A stretch of DNA of 6,199 nucleotides, taken from NCBI GenBank assembly GCA_021815285.1, contig JAKAHE010000124.1, forward strand, positions 1 through 6,199, in the 5' to 3' direction. A program made the position numbers and the translations under genes. Origin of the DNA: Nitrospirota bacterium. Lineage in GTDB: Bacteria > Nitrospirota > JACRHJ01. The notes below the pieces were generated by a model. That model had not been told where the DNA came from, did not search any database, and saw only the letters and a list, made by a program, of their open reading frames with translations. This document shows, piece by piece, positions 1 through 4,888 of this stretch (the stretch's first letter is position 1; each line of letters begins with the position of its first letter).

Positions 1-1
1 C

Positions 2-316
2 GCGGCGGAGGGCGAGAGCTATTCCACGGCGACCGACCTCGCGGACTGGCTGGCCACGCGCGGGGTGCCGTTTCGGAGCGCGCACGAAATAGTAGGAAAG
101 CTGGTTCGGAAGCTTGCCGAATCCGGGCGCGGGATGGACGAGGTTAGCCTTGATGAGCTAAGAGAGCTTTATTCCGGAGCCGACGAGAGCGCCCTTCAAG
201 CCCTGAAGGTTGAAAATTCCGTCGGAGCGAGAAAACACATCGGCGGCACGGCCAGGGAGGCCGTGATCGGGCGCATAAATTCCGTCCGCGAGATGAGGGC
301 CAGGGCCGGGAAATGA
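2..316 (+). CDS. argH: Argininosuccinate lyase, C-terminal part (5' end outside window)
   Basis: The frame is open from base 2 and ends at TGA 314-316, giving the last 104 residues. The stretch SYSTATDLADWLATRGVPF, followed by RSAHEIVGKLV, is the conserved C-terminal region of argininosuccinate lyase (family form: DLADYLV..G.PFR.AHE.VG..V). ArgH is a cytoplasmic homotetramer of the fumarase/aspartase superfamily that cleaves argininosuccinate to arginine and fumarate, the last step of arginine synthesis. The superfamily's catalytic signature lies upstream of the window and cannot be checked. The tail ends normally for the family, with no sign of a frameshift. A GTG at 65 could open an 83-residue frame, but the homology runs straight through it, so it is internal. 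The next gene starts 166 bases downstream, and co-transcription is uncertain. Confidence 0.93.
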   Translation, partial: AAEGESYSTATDLADWLATRGVPFRSAHEIVGKLVRKLAESGRGMDEVSLDELRELYSGADESALQALKVENSVGARKHIGGTAREAVIGRINSVREMRARAGK

Positions 317-387
317 GACGGACGGGACATTTGGAGCGAACGTAATTCGGGACGAGCCATCGGCAGCTCTTGGCGAAACGAGCGGCC

Positions 388-431
388 ATGCGGCAAACCT
401 GTTTGAGGCGAAAGCCGAGTTTTTGCCGCAT
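388..431 (+). other. Nested hairpin with GAAA loop, after argH and before glycerate kinase
   Basis: ATGCGGCAAA (388-397) and TTTGCCGCAT (422-431) are a perfect 10-base inverted repeat. Inside the 24-base loop, GGC-GAAA-GCC (407-416) forms a small GNRA-capped helix. No T-run follows, so it is not a standard intrinsic terminator. It could end or stabilise the argH transcript, or lie in the leader of the kinase. The pairing is seen in the sequence; any role is inference. Confidence 0.45.
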
Positions 432-482
432 AGAGAGCGAGCCATTAGAGATGCCCTGGCGAATCCCATAGAGTGAGCCCAA

Positions 483-1832
483 ATGGACCGGGAAACAAAG
501 GAACTTCTCACCCGGATATACCGGGCCGCAGTCTCCGCCGCAGACGCCTATTCCTGCGTAAAGAAAAACCTTGCCCTCGAAGCCGAAGCCGGTCGACCGG
601 CAGCCGGTCTGCCGTCCGCACTCTTAATAAACAATTCCCGCTATCCGCTTTCCGGAATTAATAATATTTACGTAATCGCCGCCGGGAAGGCCGCTTACGG
701 CATGGCCAAGGCGGCTGAAGACATCATGGGAGACCTCGTCAGGGAAGGGGTCTTCGTAACAAGAGACGGCGGCGGCAAGGCTCTCTCGCGGATTAAAGGC
801 TTCGAGGCGTCCCATCCCCTCCCGGACGGCAGGGGCATACTTGCGGCGGGACGCATAATGGAACTGGCAAAAAGGGCCTCTGAGGGCGACCTTGTCCTGT
901 GTCTTCTCTCCGGCGGCGCATCCTCTCTCATGGTCCTTCCGGCGGAGGGGATAAGCCTTAAGGATAAGCAGGAAGTAACGAGGCTACTGCTCATGTCCGG
1001 CGCGGACATAGGCGAAATCAACTGTGTCAGAAAACACCTCTCCGCCGTCAAGGGCGGCAGGCTTGCCGAGGCCATATTTCCGGGCAGGACGGTGAGTATC
1101 ATAATCTCTGACGTCGTGGGCGACGATACGGGCGTTATAGCCTCCGGCCCCACCTCGCCGGATGAGACGACCTACCTCCAGGCCATCGAAATATTGAAGA
1201 TACGGGGAGTATACGAGAAAATTCCGCCGCCCGTCCAGGAACACCTGCAAAAAGGCGCGTCCGGACTGATACCTGAGACCCCTAAGCCCGGGGACGGGAT
1301 TTTCGGGAAAATTACGAATTTTATAGCCGCCTCCAATGCTACCGCCCTCGTCAAGGCATCGGAGACGGCTGCATACCTTGGCTACAGGCCATATATCCTC
1401 GACACCCCGCTTGCCGGGGAGGCGGCTGACGCGGCAAAACGGCTTGCGCAGGAGGCGTTCGGGCACAAAAGGGCAAGACGGCCCACCCCGGCATGTCTCA
1501 TCGCGGGTGGTGAGACGACCGTAACCGTCCGGGGAGACGGCATAGGCGGCAGGAACCAGGAGACGGCGCTTGCCTTCGCCCTGGAAATACAGGGGGACAG
1601 GCGGGTGTCGGCCCTTTTCGCAGGCACGGACGGCATCGACGGCCTTACGGACGCCGCCGGCGCGTTCGTGGACGGAGGGACTATAAAAGGCGCCTCTGAT
1701 AATGGTATAACCGCTGGAATTTATTTGAAAAACAACGACTCTAACAGCTTCTTCAAAAAAGCCGGGGGACTATTCTCGCCCGGGCCTACCGGCACGAACG
1801 TTATGGACATAGGCATTATATTGATTAAATGA
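483..1832 (+). CDS. gck: Glycerate 2-kinase, type II (DUF4147 + MOFRL domains)
   Basis: This 449-residue protein is full length for the GckA/TtuD-type family, which phosphorylates D-glycerate with ATP to 2-phosphoglycerate, feeding serine/glyoxylate carbon into lower glycolysis. It is cytoplasmic, with no signal peptide. The N-terminal DUF4147 domain (about 5-270) carries AAGKAAYGMAKA (66-77), LLSGGASSLM (141-150), VRKHLSAVKGGRLA (182-195), ISDVVGDD (208-215) and ASGPTSPD (220-227). The C-terminal MOFRL domain (about 335-447) carries AGGETTVTV (341-349), GGRNQE (355-360), FAGTDGIDGLTDAAGA (379-394) and PGPTGTNVMDI (433-443). By family analogy K69 and R357 are candidate catalytic residues. The ATG at 483 is chosen because the next residues match the family N-terminus; its ribosome binding site is weak (TAGAGTGAG). 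Older annotations sometimes call such proteins hydroxypyruvate reductase. It appears intact and unrelated to the sigma locus downstream. Confidence 0.93.
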   Translation: MDRETKELLTRIYRAAVSAADAYSCVKKNLALEAEAGRPAAGLPSALLINNSRYPLSGINNIYVIAAGKAAYGMAKAAEDIMGDLVREGVFVTRDGGGKALSRIKGFEASHPLPDGRGILAAGRIMELAKRASEGDLVLCLLSGGASSLMVLPAEGISLKDKQEVTRLLLMSGADIGEINCVRKHLSAVKGGRLAEAIFPGRTVSIIISDVVGDDTGVIASGPTSPDETTYLQAIEILKIRGVYEKIPPPVQEHLQKGASGLIPETPKPGDGIFGKITNFIAASNATALVKASETAAYLGYRPYILDTPLAGEAADAAKRLAQEAFGHKRARRPTPACLIAGGETTVTVRGDGIGGRNQETALAFALEIQGDRRVSALFAGTDGIDGLTDAAGAFVDGGTIKGASDNGITAGIYLKNNDSNSFFKKAGGLFSPGPTGTNVMDIGIILIK

Positions 1833-1838
1833 ATTTTC

Positions 1839-1870
1839 TTGTAAACCTTTATATGGACTGGCCGTCTAAC
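1839..1870 (+). promoter_or_regulatory. Candidate ECF-sigma promoter for the lysine-rich exported protein
   Basis: TTGTAAACCTT (1839-1849), a 13-base spacer, then CGTCTAAC (1863-1870). The AAC in the -35 box and CGTC in the -10 box fit the general ECF promoter pattern. The same two boxes recur upstream of the ECF sigma gene (2576-2608) with a 14-base spacer. The site lies just after the glycerate kinase stop and predicts a transcript start near 1875 with a leader of about 55 bases. Confidence 0.68.
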
Positions 1871-1903
1871 ACTCGCGCTGGGATTCAAACCCATTTTTTT
1901 ATT

Positions 1904-1916
1904 GGCCCACCGGGCC
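1904..1916 (+). repeat. Small GC hairpin abutting the ribosome binding site
   Basis: GGCCC-ACC-GGGCC is a perfect 5-base-pair stem with a 3-base loop, placed directly before the Shine-Dalgarno sequence GGGAGGA (1917-1923). A run of seven T precedes it, on the wrong side for a + strand terminator. It could affect access of ribosomes to the lysine-rich gene, but this is only a possibility. Confidence 0.3.
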
Positions 1917-1930
1917 GGGAGGAAAGAAGA

Positions 1931-2248
1931 ATGAAGAAGATTCTCGCAGCACTGATGATGGCCATGCTTTTGGCCGCCCCGTTGTCCATGGCTTTCGCGC
2001 AGGAGAATGCCGCCCCTGCCGCCACTGAAAAAGCCCCGGCGAAGAAGGAAGTAAAGAAAGCCAAGAAGGCGAAAAAGGGCAAGAAAGCCGCCAAGAAAGC
2101 CGTCAAAAAGGCGAAAAAGGCCAAGAGGAAGGTTGCAAAGAAGGGCAAGAAGGCTGTCAAGAAAGCCAAAAAAGCCAAGAAGGCAGCAAAGAAGGGCAAG
2201 AAGGCAGAGAAAAAGGCCAAGAAAGCCAAGAAGGAAGAGAAGAAGTAA
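1931..2248 (+). CDS. Exported lysine/alanine-rich protein resembling a histone H1 tail
   Basis: The product has 105 residues. The N-terminus (KK, then a hydrophobic stretch, then AFA before Q24) is a clear Sec signal peptide with likely cleavage after residue 23. The mature 82 residues contain 41 lysines by my count, with Ala, Gly and Val between them and a short acidic end (EEKK). A larger unit of 17-18 residues beginning KKAKKAK recurs three times plus a partial copy. Composition resembles histone H1 C-termini and bacterial H1-like proteins, but those are cytoplasmic DNA binders, whereas this one should leave the cytoplasm. I do not recognise a named family. The ATG at 1931 is preferred over an in-frame ATG at 1829 because of GGGAGGA seven bases upstream and the signal peptide. 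An ECF-type promoter lies at 1839-1870. Possible partners are LPS, teichoic-like polymers, extracellular DNA or other envelope polyanions; this is inference. Confidence 0.82.
   Translation: MKKILAALMMAMLLAAPLSMAFAQENAAPAATEKAPAKKEVKKAKKAKKGKKAAKKAVKKAKKAKRKVAKKGKKAVKKAKKAKKAAKKGKKAEKKAKKAKKEEKK
2041..2245 (+). repeat. Low-complexity AAG/AAA-GCC repeat tract (lysine-alanine coding)
   Basis: This purine-rich tract encodes the KKA/KKG repeats of the exported protein. Both Lys codons are mixed and Ala appears as GCC, GCG, GCA and GCT, so the protein repeat is under coding constraint rather than being a fresh DNA microsatellite. Long Leu/Phe-rich open frames on the opposite strand are by-products of this composition. 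Confidence 0.7.
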
Positions 2249-2251
2249 GTC

Positions 2252-2293
2252 CTTTTTCGGAGATCTTCCCAGCGCGCAAGATCTCCGGGAAAG
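2252..2293 (+). terminator. Strong hairpin after the lysine-rich gene (possible terminator or 3' end stabiliser)
   Basis: CGGAGATCTT (2258-2267) pairs perfectly with AAGATCTCCG (2278-2287) around a 10-base loop. Flanking bases 2252-2257 and 2288-2293 extend the stem to 16 pairs, two of them G-U. It starts 4 bases after the stop codon. No T-run follows, so it is a non-canonical terminator or a 3' stabilising structure. Confidence 0.5.
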
Positions 2294-2323
2294 CGCGGTC
2301 GGCCACAGTTGATACTGACAAAG

Positions 2324-2355
2324 GCCGGGGCTTCCATGAAAAAGGCAGTCCCGGC
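2324..2355 (+). other. Second hairpin in the 2249-2742 gap
   Basis: GCCGGGGCT (2324-2332) pairs with AGTCCCGGC (2347-2355), nine pairs including one G-U, around a 14-base loop. The surrounding C/G runs allow alternative pairings. No T-run follows. Confidence 0.35.
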
Positions 2356-2397
2356 CCCCGGCCCACCGGCCCGAATGTAGGGCGAAGAGAAAGCCGG

Positions 2398-2419
2398 TCA
2401 ATAAAGCCGCTTTCATTGA
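2398..2419 (+). other. Third hairpin, bulged stem followed by TTTA
   Basis: TCAAT-AAAG (2398-2406), loop CCG, then CTTT-C-ATTGA (2410-2419) forms nine pairs with a single bulged C, followed by TTTA. It could be a weak intrinsic terminator closing the transcript from the lysine-rich gene, ahead of the sigma promoters. Confidence 0.3.
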
Positions 2420-2575
2420 TTTACCAGCCAGCCTTCCAGTAAACTTCCGCTCATAAGAAGTAACTCAGGTCTCTCCGCGCGACATCTCACGGCGTAACAT
2501 TTGTATCAGCTTCATGGTCGGCACAGGTCCGGCAGTTCCTTCAAGCGGCACCTTAAAGCCTCTGGTTGGCCGCCG

Positions 2576-2608
2576 TTGTAAACCTTCTCAGCCTTTCATA
2601 CGTCTAAC
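2576..2608 (+). promoter_or_regulatory. Candidate autoregulatory ECF-sigma promoter upstream of the sigma gene
   Basis: TTGTAAACCTT (2576-2586), a 14-base spacer, then CGTCTAAC (2601-2608). Both boxes are identical to those at 1839-1870 before the lysine-rich gene, while the spacers between them are unrelated. ECF sigma genes commonly transcribe themselves from such sites. The predicted start is near 2614, about 130 bases before the ATG. Confidence 0.7.
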
Positions 2609-2633
2609 TGACAAGTCCCGGCGACATGTTTCC

Positions 2634-2662
2634 TTGAAGTAAAGACCCGGAAGAAGTATAAT
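2634..2662 (+). promoter_or_regulatory. Sigma70-type promoter for the sigma/anti-sigma/DUF3106 cluster
   Basis: TTGAAG (2634-2639), a 17-base spacer and a perfect TATAAT (2657-2662). Spacing is ideal and the -10 box matches the consensus exactly. The predicted start is near 2669, giving a leader of about 74 bases. The start coincides with a short inverted repeat, GTAAAA (2669-2674) with TTTTAC (2687-2692). It would give basal expression, with the upstream ECF-type site giving induced expression. Confidence 0.65.
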
Positions 2663-2742
2663 AGGCGTGTAAAAGGGGGCCGGGGTTTTTACGGCTGAGG
2701 GACATGGTTTAACAGGCGCGGCTGTTTTTAGAAGGAAAACAT

Positions 2743-3573
2743 ATGCTGGAAGAGACAGCGGCTGGTCAATCGGCCAGTGTTGCGTCCAGGCCTGCCGGCG
2801 GGATGTCTGGCAGGCTGGCGGAGGGGACAGGCGGTACGCCCGATTTTTCGCGTGCCGGCGGGACTGCGGGAGAGGACGGGTTTATCGCCGCGCCGTTTGA
2901 TGAGGGGAAAATAACCGGGGCGGCGGCCAGTATGCGCCCGGAGGGTTTTGGCCTGCGCCGTGTAAGGGAGCCTGTCCAGGCCGGAATGGTCTCGAACGAG
3001 CAGGAACTGGTCGAGGCTTCGAGGAAAGGAGACCCGGAGGCTTTCGGCACGCTGGTTAAAATGTACATGCCGAGGGCGCTTGCATTTGCCAGGCAGATGA
3101 CAGGGAACGCGGACGACGCTCAGGACCTTGCCCAGGACGCCTTCATAAAGGCTTACAAGGCGCTGGATTCATTCAAGGGCTGCTCGTCGTTTTACACCTG
3201 GTTCATCAGGATACTGTCGAACGTCTGTCTGGATTTTCTCCGCAAGAGGACGTTTATTAAAAAGATTTTCTTTTTTGCCGCTCCCGAGGAAGAGGAGGAC
3301 GGGCATGACGCGGTCGATCAGGCGCCTGATTGCTCCCGCTCGATAAACCCGGACATGCCCCTGGAGCAGAAGGAGCTCAGGGCGGCTCTCAAGAAGGCGC
3401 TTTTGTCGCTGCCCCCGAGGCAGAGGGTAGTATTCCTTATGAAGCACGAGGAAGACCTGAAGCTTACGGAAATAGCGGCGGCTTTGAGAATTAGCGAAGG
3501 CGCCGTCAAGGCGCACCTCTTCAGGGCGGTCGAGACCTTGAAAAAGGGTATGAAAGGGTATCGTTATGTATGA
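2743..3573 (+). CDS. ECF-family RNA polymerase sigma factor (RpoE-like) with long N-terminal extension
   Basis: The product has 276 residues. Region 2 spans about 87-171, with ADDAQDLAQDAFIKAYKAL (123-141, core-binding/2.2) and FYTWFIRILSNVCLDFLRKR (150-169, -10 recognition). A charged linker carries EEEED (182-186). Region 4 spans about 208-272, with LLSLPPRQRVVFLMKHEED (220-238) and the helix-turn-helix LTEIAAALRISEGAVKAHLF (241-260), which reads the -35 box. Regions 1 and 3 are absent, as in ECF factors. Residues 1-82 are an unusual Gly/Ala-rich extension; typical ECF proteins are about 180-200 residues. The ATG at 2743 has a good GAAGGA (2731-2736) six bases away and a matching promoter. 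M82 at 2986 would give a standard-length protein but has only a weak binding site. The gene overlaps the anti-sigma gene by 8 bases, so translation is likely coupled. Confidence 0.93.
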   Translation: MLEETAAGQSASVASRPAGGMSGRLAEGTGGTPDFSRAGGTAGEDGFIAAPFDEGKITGAAASMRPEGFGLRRVREPVQAGMVSNEQELVEASRKGDPEAFGTLVKMYMPRALAFARQMTGNADDAQDLAQDAFIKAYKALDSFKGCSSFYTWFIRILSNVCLDFLRKRTFIKKIFFFAAPEEEEDGHDAVDQAPDCSRSINPDMPLEQKELRAALKKALLSLPPRQRVVFLMKHEEDLKLTEIAAALRISEGAVKAHLFRAVETLKKGMKGYRYV

Positions 3574-4147
3574 CAGGACTTCATGTGATTTCAGCGAAAA
3601 GCTGATTCTTTACCACTACGGGGAACTCTCAAGAGAGCAGACCTCGGAGGTCGCCGCGCATGTCCTTTCCTGCGCCTCATGCCGGAAAGAGCTCGACGAC
3701 ATCTCCTTTACGCTCTCCAATATTCCGGGGCCCCAGAACCCGACTTCCGGCGAGAGCTATTCCGCCGCCAGGGGTGTGATGCGAAGGCTTTTCCGCAGGC
3801 CGTCCGCTTTCAGGAGACTTATCCCTGTCTATATCACCGCCGCCGTGGCGTTAGTCGCCGTGTTAATGGCTGTATATCTCCCGGGGTTGAATACCAGGCA
3901 GCCGCAACAGGCGCAGGTGGTCAAGACCCCTGCACAGGCCGACTGGGAAGTCCTTAACAACTTTGACGTAATAGACGACCTGGACGTAATACACCAGATA
4001 GACCAGAGCGGCCTGGACGAGCTCGGACCTATAAGGGAATCGCGGCCAGGAATCAGGGCGAGAGTAGCCGAAAAAGGGCCGGTCAAGGCGGGAATCAGCG
4101 CGGACGGCGGACGGCCGGAGATTGCCGACGCCAGCAATGGCGGTTAA
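3566..4147 (+). CDS. Zinc-finger (ZAS) transmembrane anti-sigma factor
   Basis: This 193-residue protein should hold the upstream ECF sigma factor inactive at the inner membrane until an envelope signal arrives. The N-terminal cytoplasmic domain has the HxxxCxxC zinc motif of ZAS anti-sigmas (H32, C36, C39; HVLSCASC), with C7 or H17 as a possible extra ligand. A basic stretch RRLFRRPSAFRR (73-84) precedes one membrane helix (about 85-106, YITAAVALVAVLMAVYLPGL at 89-108). The remaining 85 residues would be periplasmic. They include an acidic helical segment, FDVIDDLDVIHQID (133-146), a pattern I associate with anti-sigmas of this kind. The start ATG sits inside the end of the sigma gene, with AAGGG seven bases upstream. 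I cannot tell from sequence whether release is by proteolysis or zinc/redox chemistry. Confidence 0.9.
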   Translation: MYDRTSCDFSEKLILYHYGELSREQTSEVAAHVLSCASCRKELDDISFTLSNIPGPQNPTSGESYSAARGVMRRLFRRPSAFRRLIPVYITAAVALVAVLMAVYLPGLNTRQPQQAQVVKTPAQADWEVLNNFDVIDDLDVIHQIDQSGLDELGPIRESRPGIRARVAEKGPVKAGISADGGRPEIADASNGG

Positions 4148-4159
4148 AAACATTGGCCG

Positions 4160-4193
4160 GGGCGCAAGTTGCGTGCGCAAACGCTATGCGCCC
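4160..4193 (+). other. Hairpin between anti-sigma and DUF3106-like genes
   Basis: GGGCGCA (4160-4166) pairs with TGCGCCC (4187-4193). Inside it TTGC-GTGC-GCAA (4169-4180) forms a second helix. There is no T-run after it. It could partly terminate or protect one side of the transcript, setting different levels for the regulators and the exported product; this role is inference. Confidence 0.4.
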
Positions 4194-4229
4194 TGAGTGG
4201 AGTCCGGCCAGAGCGGCCCCGGGAAGAAG

Positions 4230-4886
4230 ATGTTTATAAAAAAAGTCGCAGCTTCGGCATTGTTTATAGGTCTGATTATTTCATTCCCGGCCTTCGTTAA
4301 GGCCGTTGCCCCGCAACAGAATCCCAACGAAACGTTCAAGCAAAGCCGGCATTACGCGCATCCGGCTCATGCGGTCAGTACCCGTCTCAAGAAAAAGGCA
4401 TTGAAAGACCGATGGGAATCCCTTTCCCCGCGTGAGCAGCAGGACCTTCTTGAAAACTACGAGATATGGAGGACAATGTCGCCGGCGCGGCGCAAACGCT
4501 TAAGGAGGGCGTACCGCCTCTTTAACTCGCTCCCGTCCGCCAGGAGACAGGAACTCCGGGACAAATATAAAAAAATGAAGGCCCTCCCGCCGGAAGAACG
4601 CGCGAAGGTAATGGGCAAGGTGGAGCGCTGGCGGGAGATGACTCCGCAGGAGAGGCAGGCTTACAGAGACGGCATAGCGAAGTTCAACGCCCTGCCGCCT
4701 GAAAAACAGGCGAAAATACGCTCCCAGCTCCAGGCGCTCAAATCCCTTCCCCCGCGCGAGCGCGCCCGGCGACGCGAGGAGATACGGCGCGAACTTGCCC
4801 GCCAGGGTATAACAATCCCGCGCAGGGAACCCGCCGCCCCGGCCCGCAAGCCTGCTGCGAAATTCCCGCAGAAGACGTCAAGGTAA
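4230..4886 (+). CDS. Exported DUF3106-like protein of seven 18-residue helical repeats
   Basis: The product has 218 residues from this start. A Sec signal peptide (FIKK, then hydrophobic AASALFIGLIISFPAF, then VKAVA) should send it to the periplasm. Residues 62-187 are seven back-to-back 18-residue units with the pattern W/F/L-x-x-L/M-S/P/T-P-x-x-R/Q, then a helix ending near Y/I. Examples begin WRTMSP, WREMTP and FNALPP. This matches the DUF3106 type, whose function is unknown to me. The C-terminus is Pro/Ala/Arg-rich. The mature protein is strongly basic. The frame opens at GTG 4197, but ATG 4230 puts the signal peptide at the N-terminus and follows GGGAAGAAG, although that spacing is short. 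Position after sigma and anti-sigma suggests it is a target or modulator, perhaps loosely comparable to CpxP-like periplasmic regulators; that comparison is inference. Confidence 0.82.
   Translation: MFIKKVAASALFIGLIISFPAFVKAVAPQQNPNETFKQSRHYAHPAHAVSTRLKKKALKDRWESLSPREQQDLLENYEIWRTMSPARRKRLRRAYRLFNSLPSARRQELRDKYKKMKALPPEERAKVMGKVERWREMTPQERQAYRDGIAKFNALPPEKQAKIRSQLQALKSLPPRERARRREEIRRELARQGITIPRREPAAPARKPAAKFPQKTSR
4413..4790 (+). repeat. Seven tandem 54-base coding repeats (18 residues each)
   Basis: Units start at 4413 and every 54 bases after. First residues of each unit are W, W, F, M, W, F, L; the fourth is always Leu or Met; the sixth is Pro in all but the third unit. At DNA level the copies have diverged, so the repeat is old and kept at protein level. 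Confidence 0.8.
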
Positions 4887-4888
4887 AA

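Larger units (their letters stand above)
2249..2575. other. Gene-free stretch with clustered hairpins
   Basis: No supportable protein gene lies here. Short frames exist, for example 14 codons from ATG 2336 and 41 codons from ATG 2514, but neither has a ribosome binding site. The first half holds three hairpins (2252-2293, 2324-2355, 2398-2419). I see nothing recognisable in 2420-2575. A 3' UTR or a small RNA is possible but unproven. Confidence 0.5.

Noticed and set aside
1894..1916. T-run plus GGCCC/GGGCC hairpin as an intrinsic terminator of the glycerate kinase
   Set aside because: The T-run precedes the stem on the + strand, and on the minus strand the stem is followed by A-rich sequence, so neither direction fits.
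1829..1930. In-frame upstream start (ATG 1829, overlapping the glycerate kinase stop) adding 34 residues to the lysine-rich protein
   Set aside because: There is no ribosome binding site at 1829. It would bury the signal peptide and run through the candidate promoter, whereas ATG 1931 has GGGAGGA at good spacing.
2336..2380. A 14-codon frame (ATG 2336) that could look like a leader peptide
   Set aside because: No Shine-Dalgarno sequence, no enrichment for a regulatory amino acid, and its start sits in a hairpin loop.
1721..2416. Long Leu/Phe-rich open frames on the minus strand (1721-2416 and 1885-2337) resembling membrane proteins
   Set aside because: They are the antisense of the AAG/AAA-rich lysine tract, which automatically reads as Leu/Phe, and they cross the kinase end and the gap. 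They have no ribosome site or start support.
2514..2642. A 41-codon open frame in the gap before the sigma gene
   Set aside because: No ribosome binding site is present, and it contains the whole ECF-type promoter and the -35 of the second promoter.
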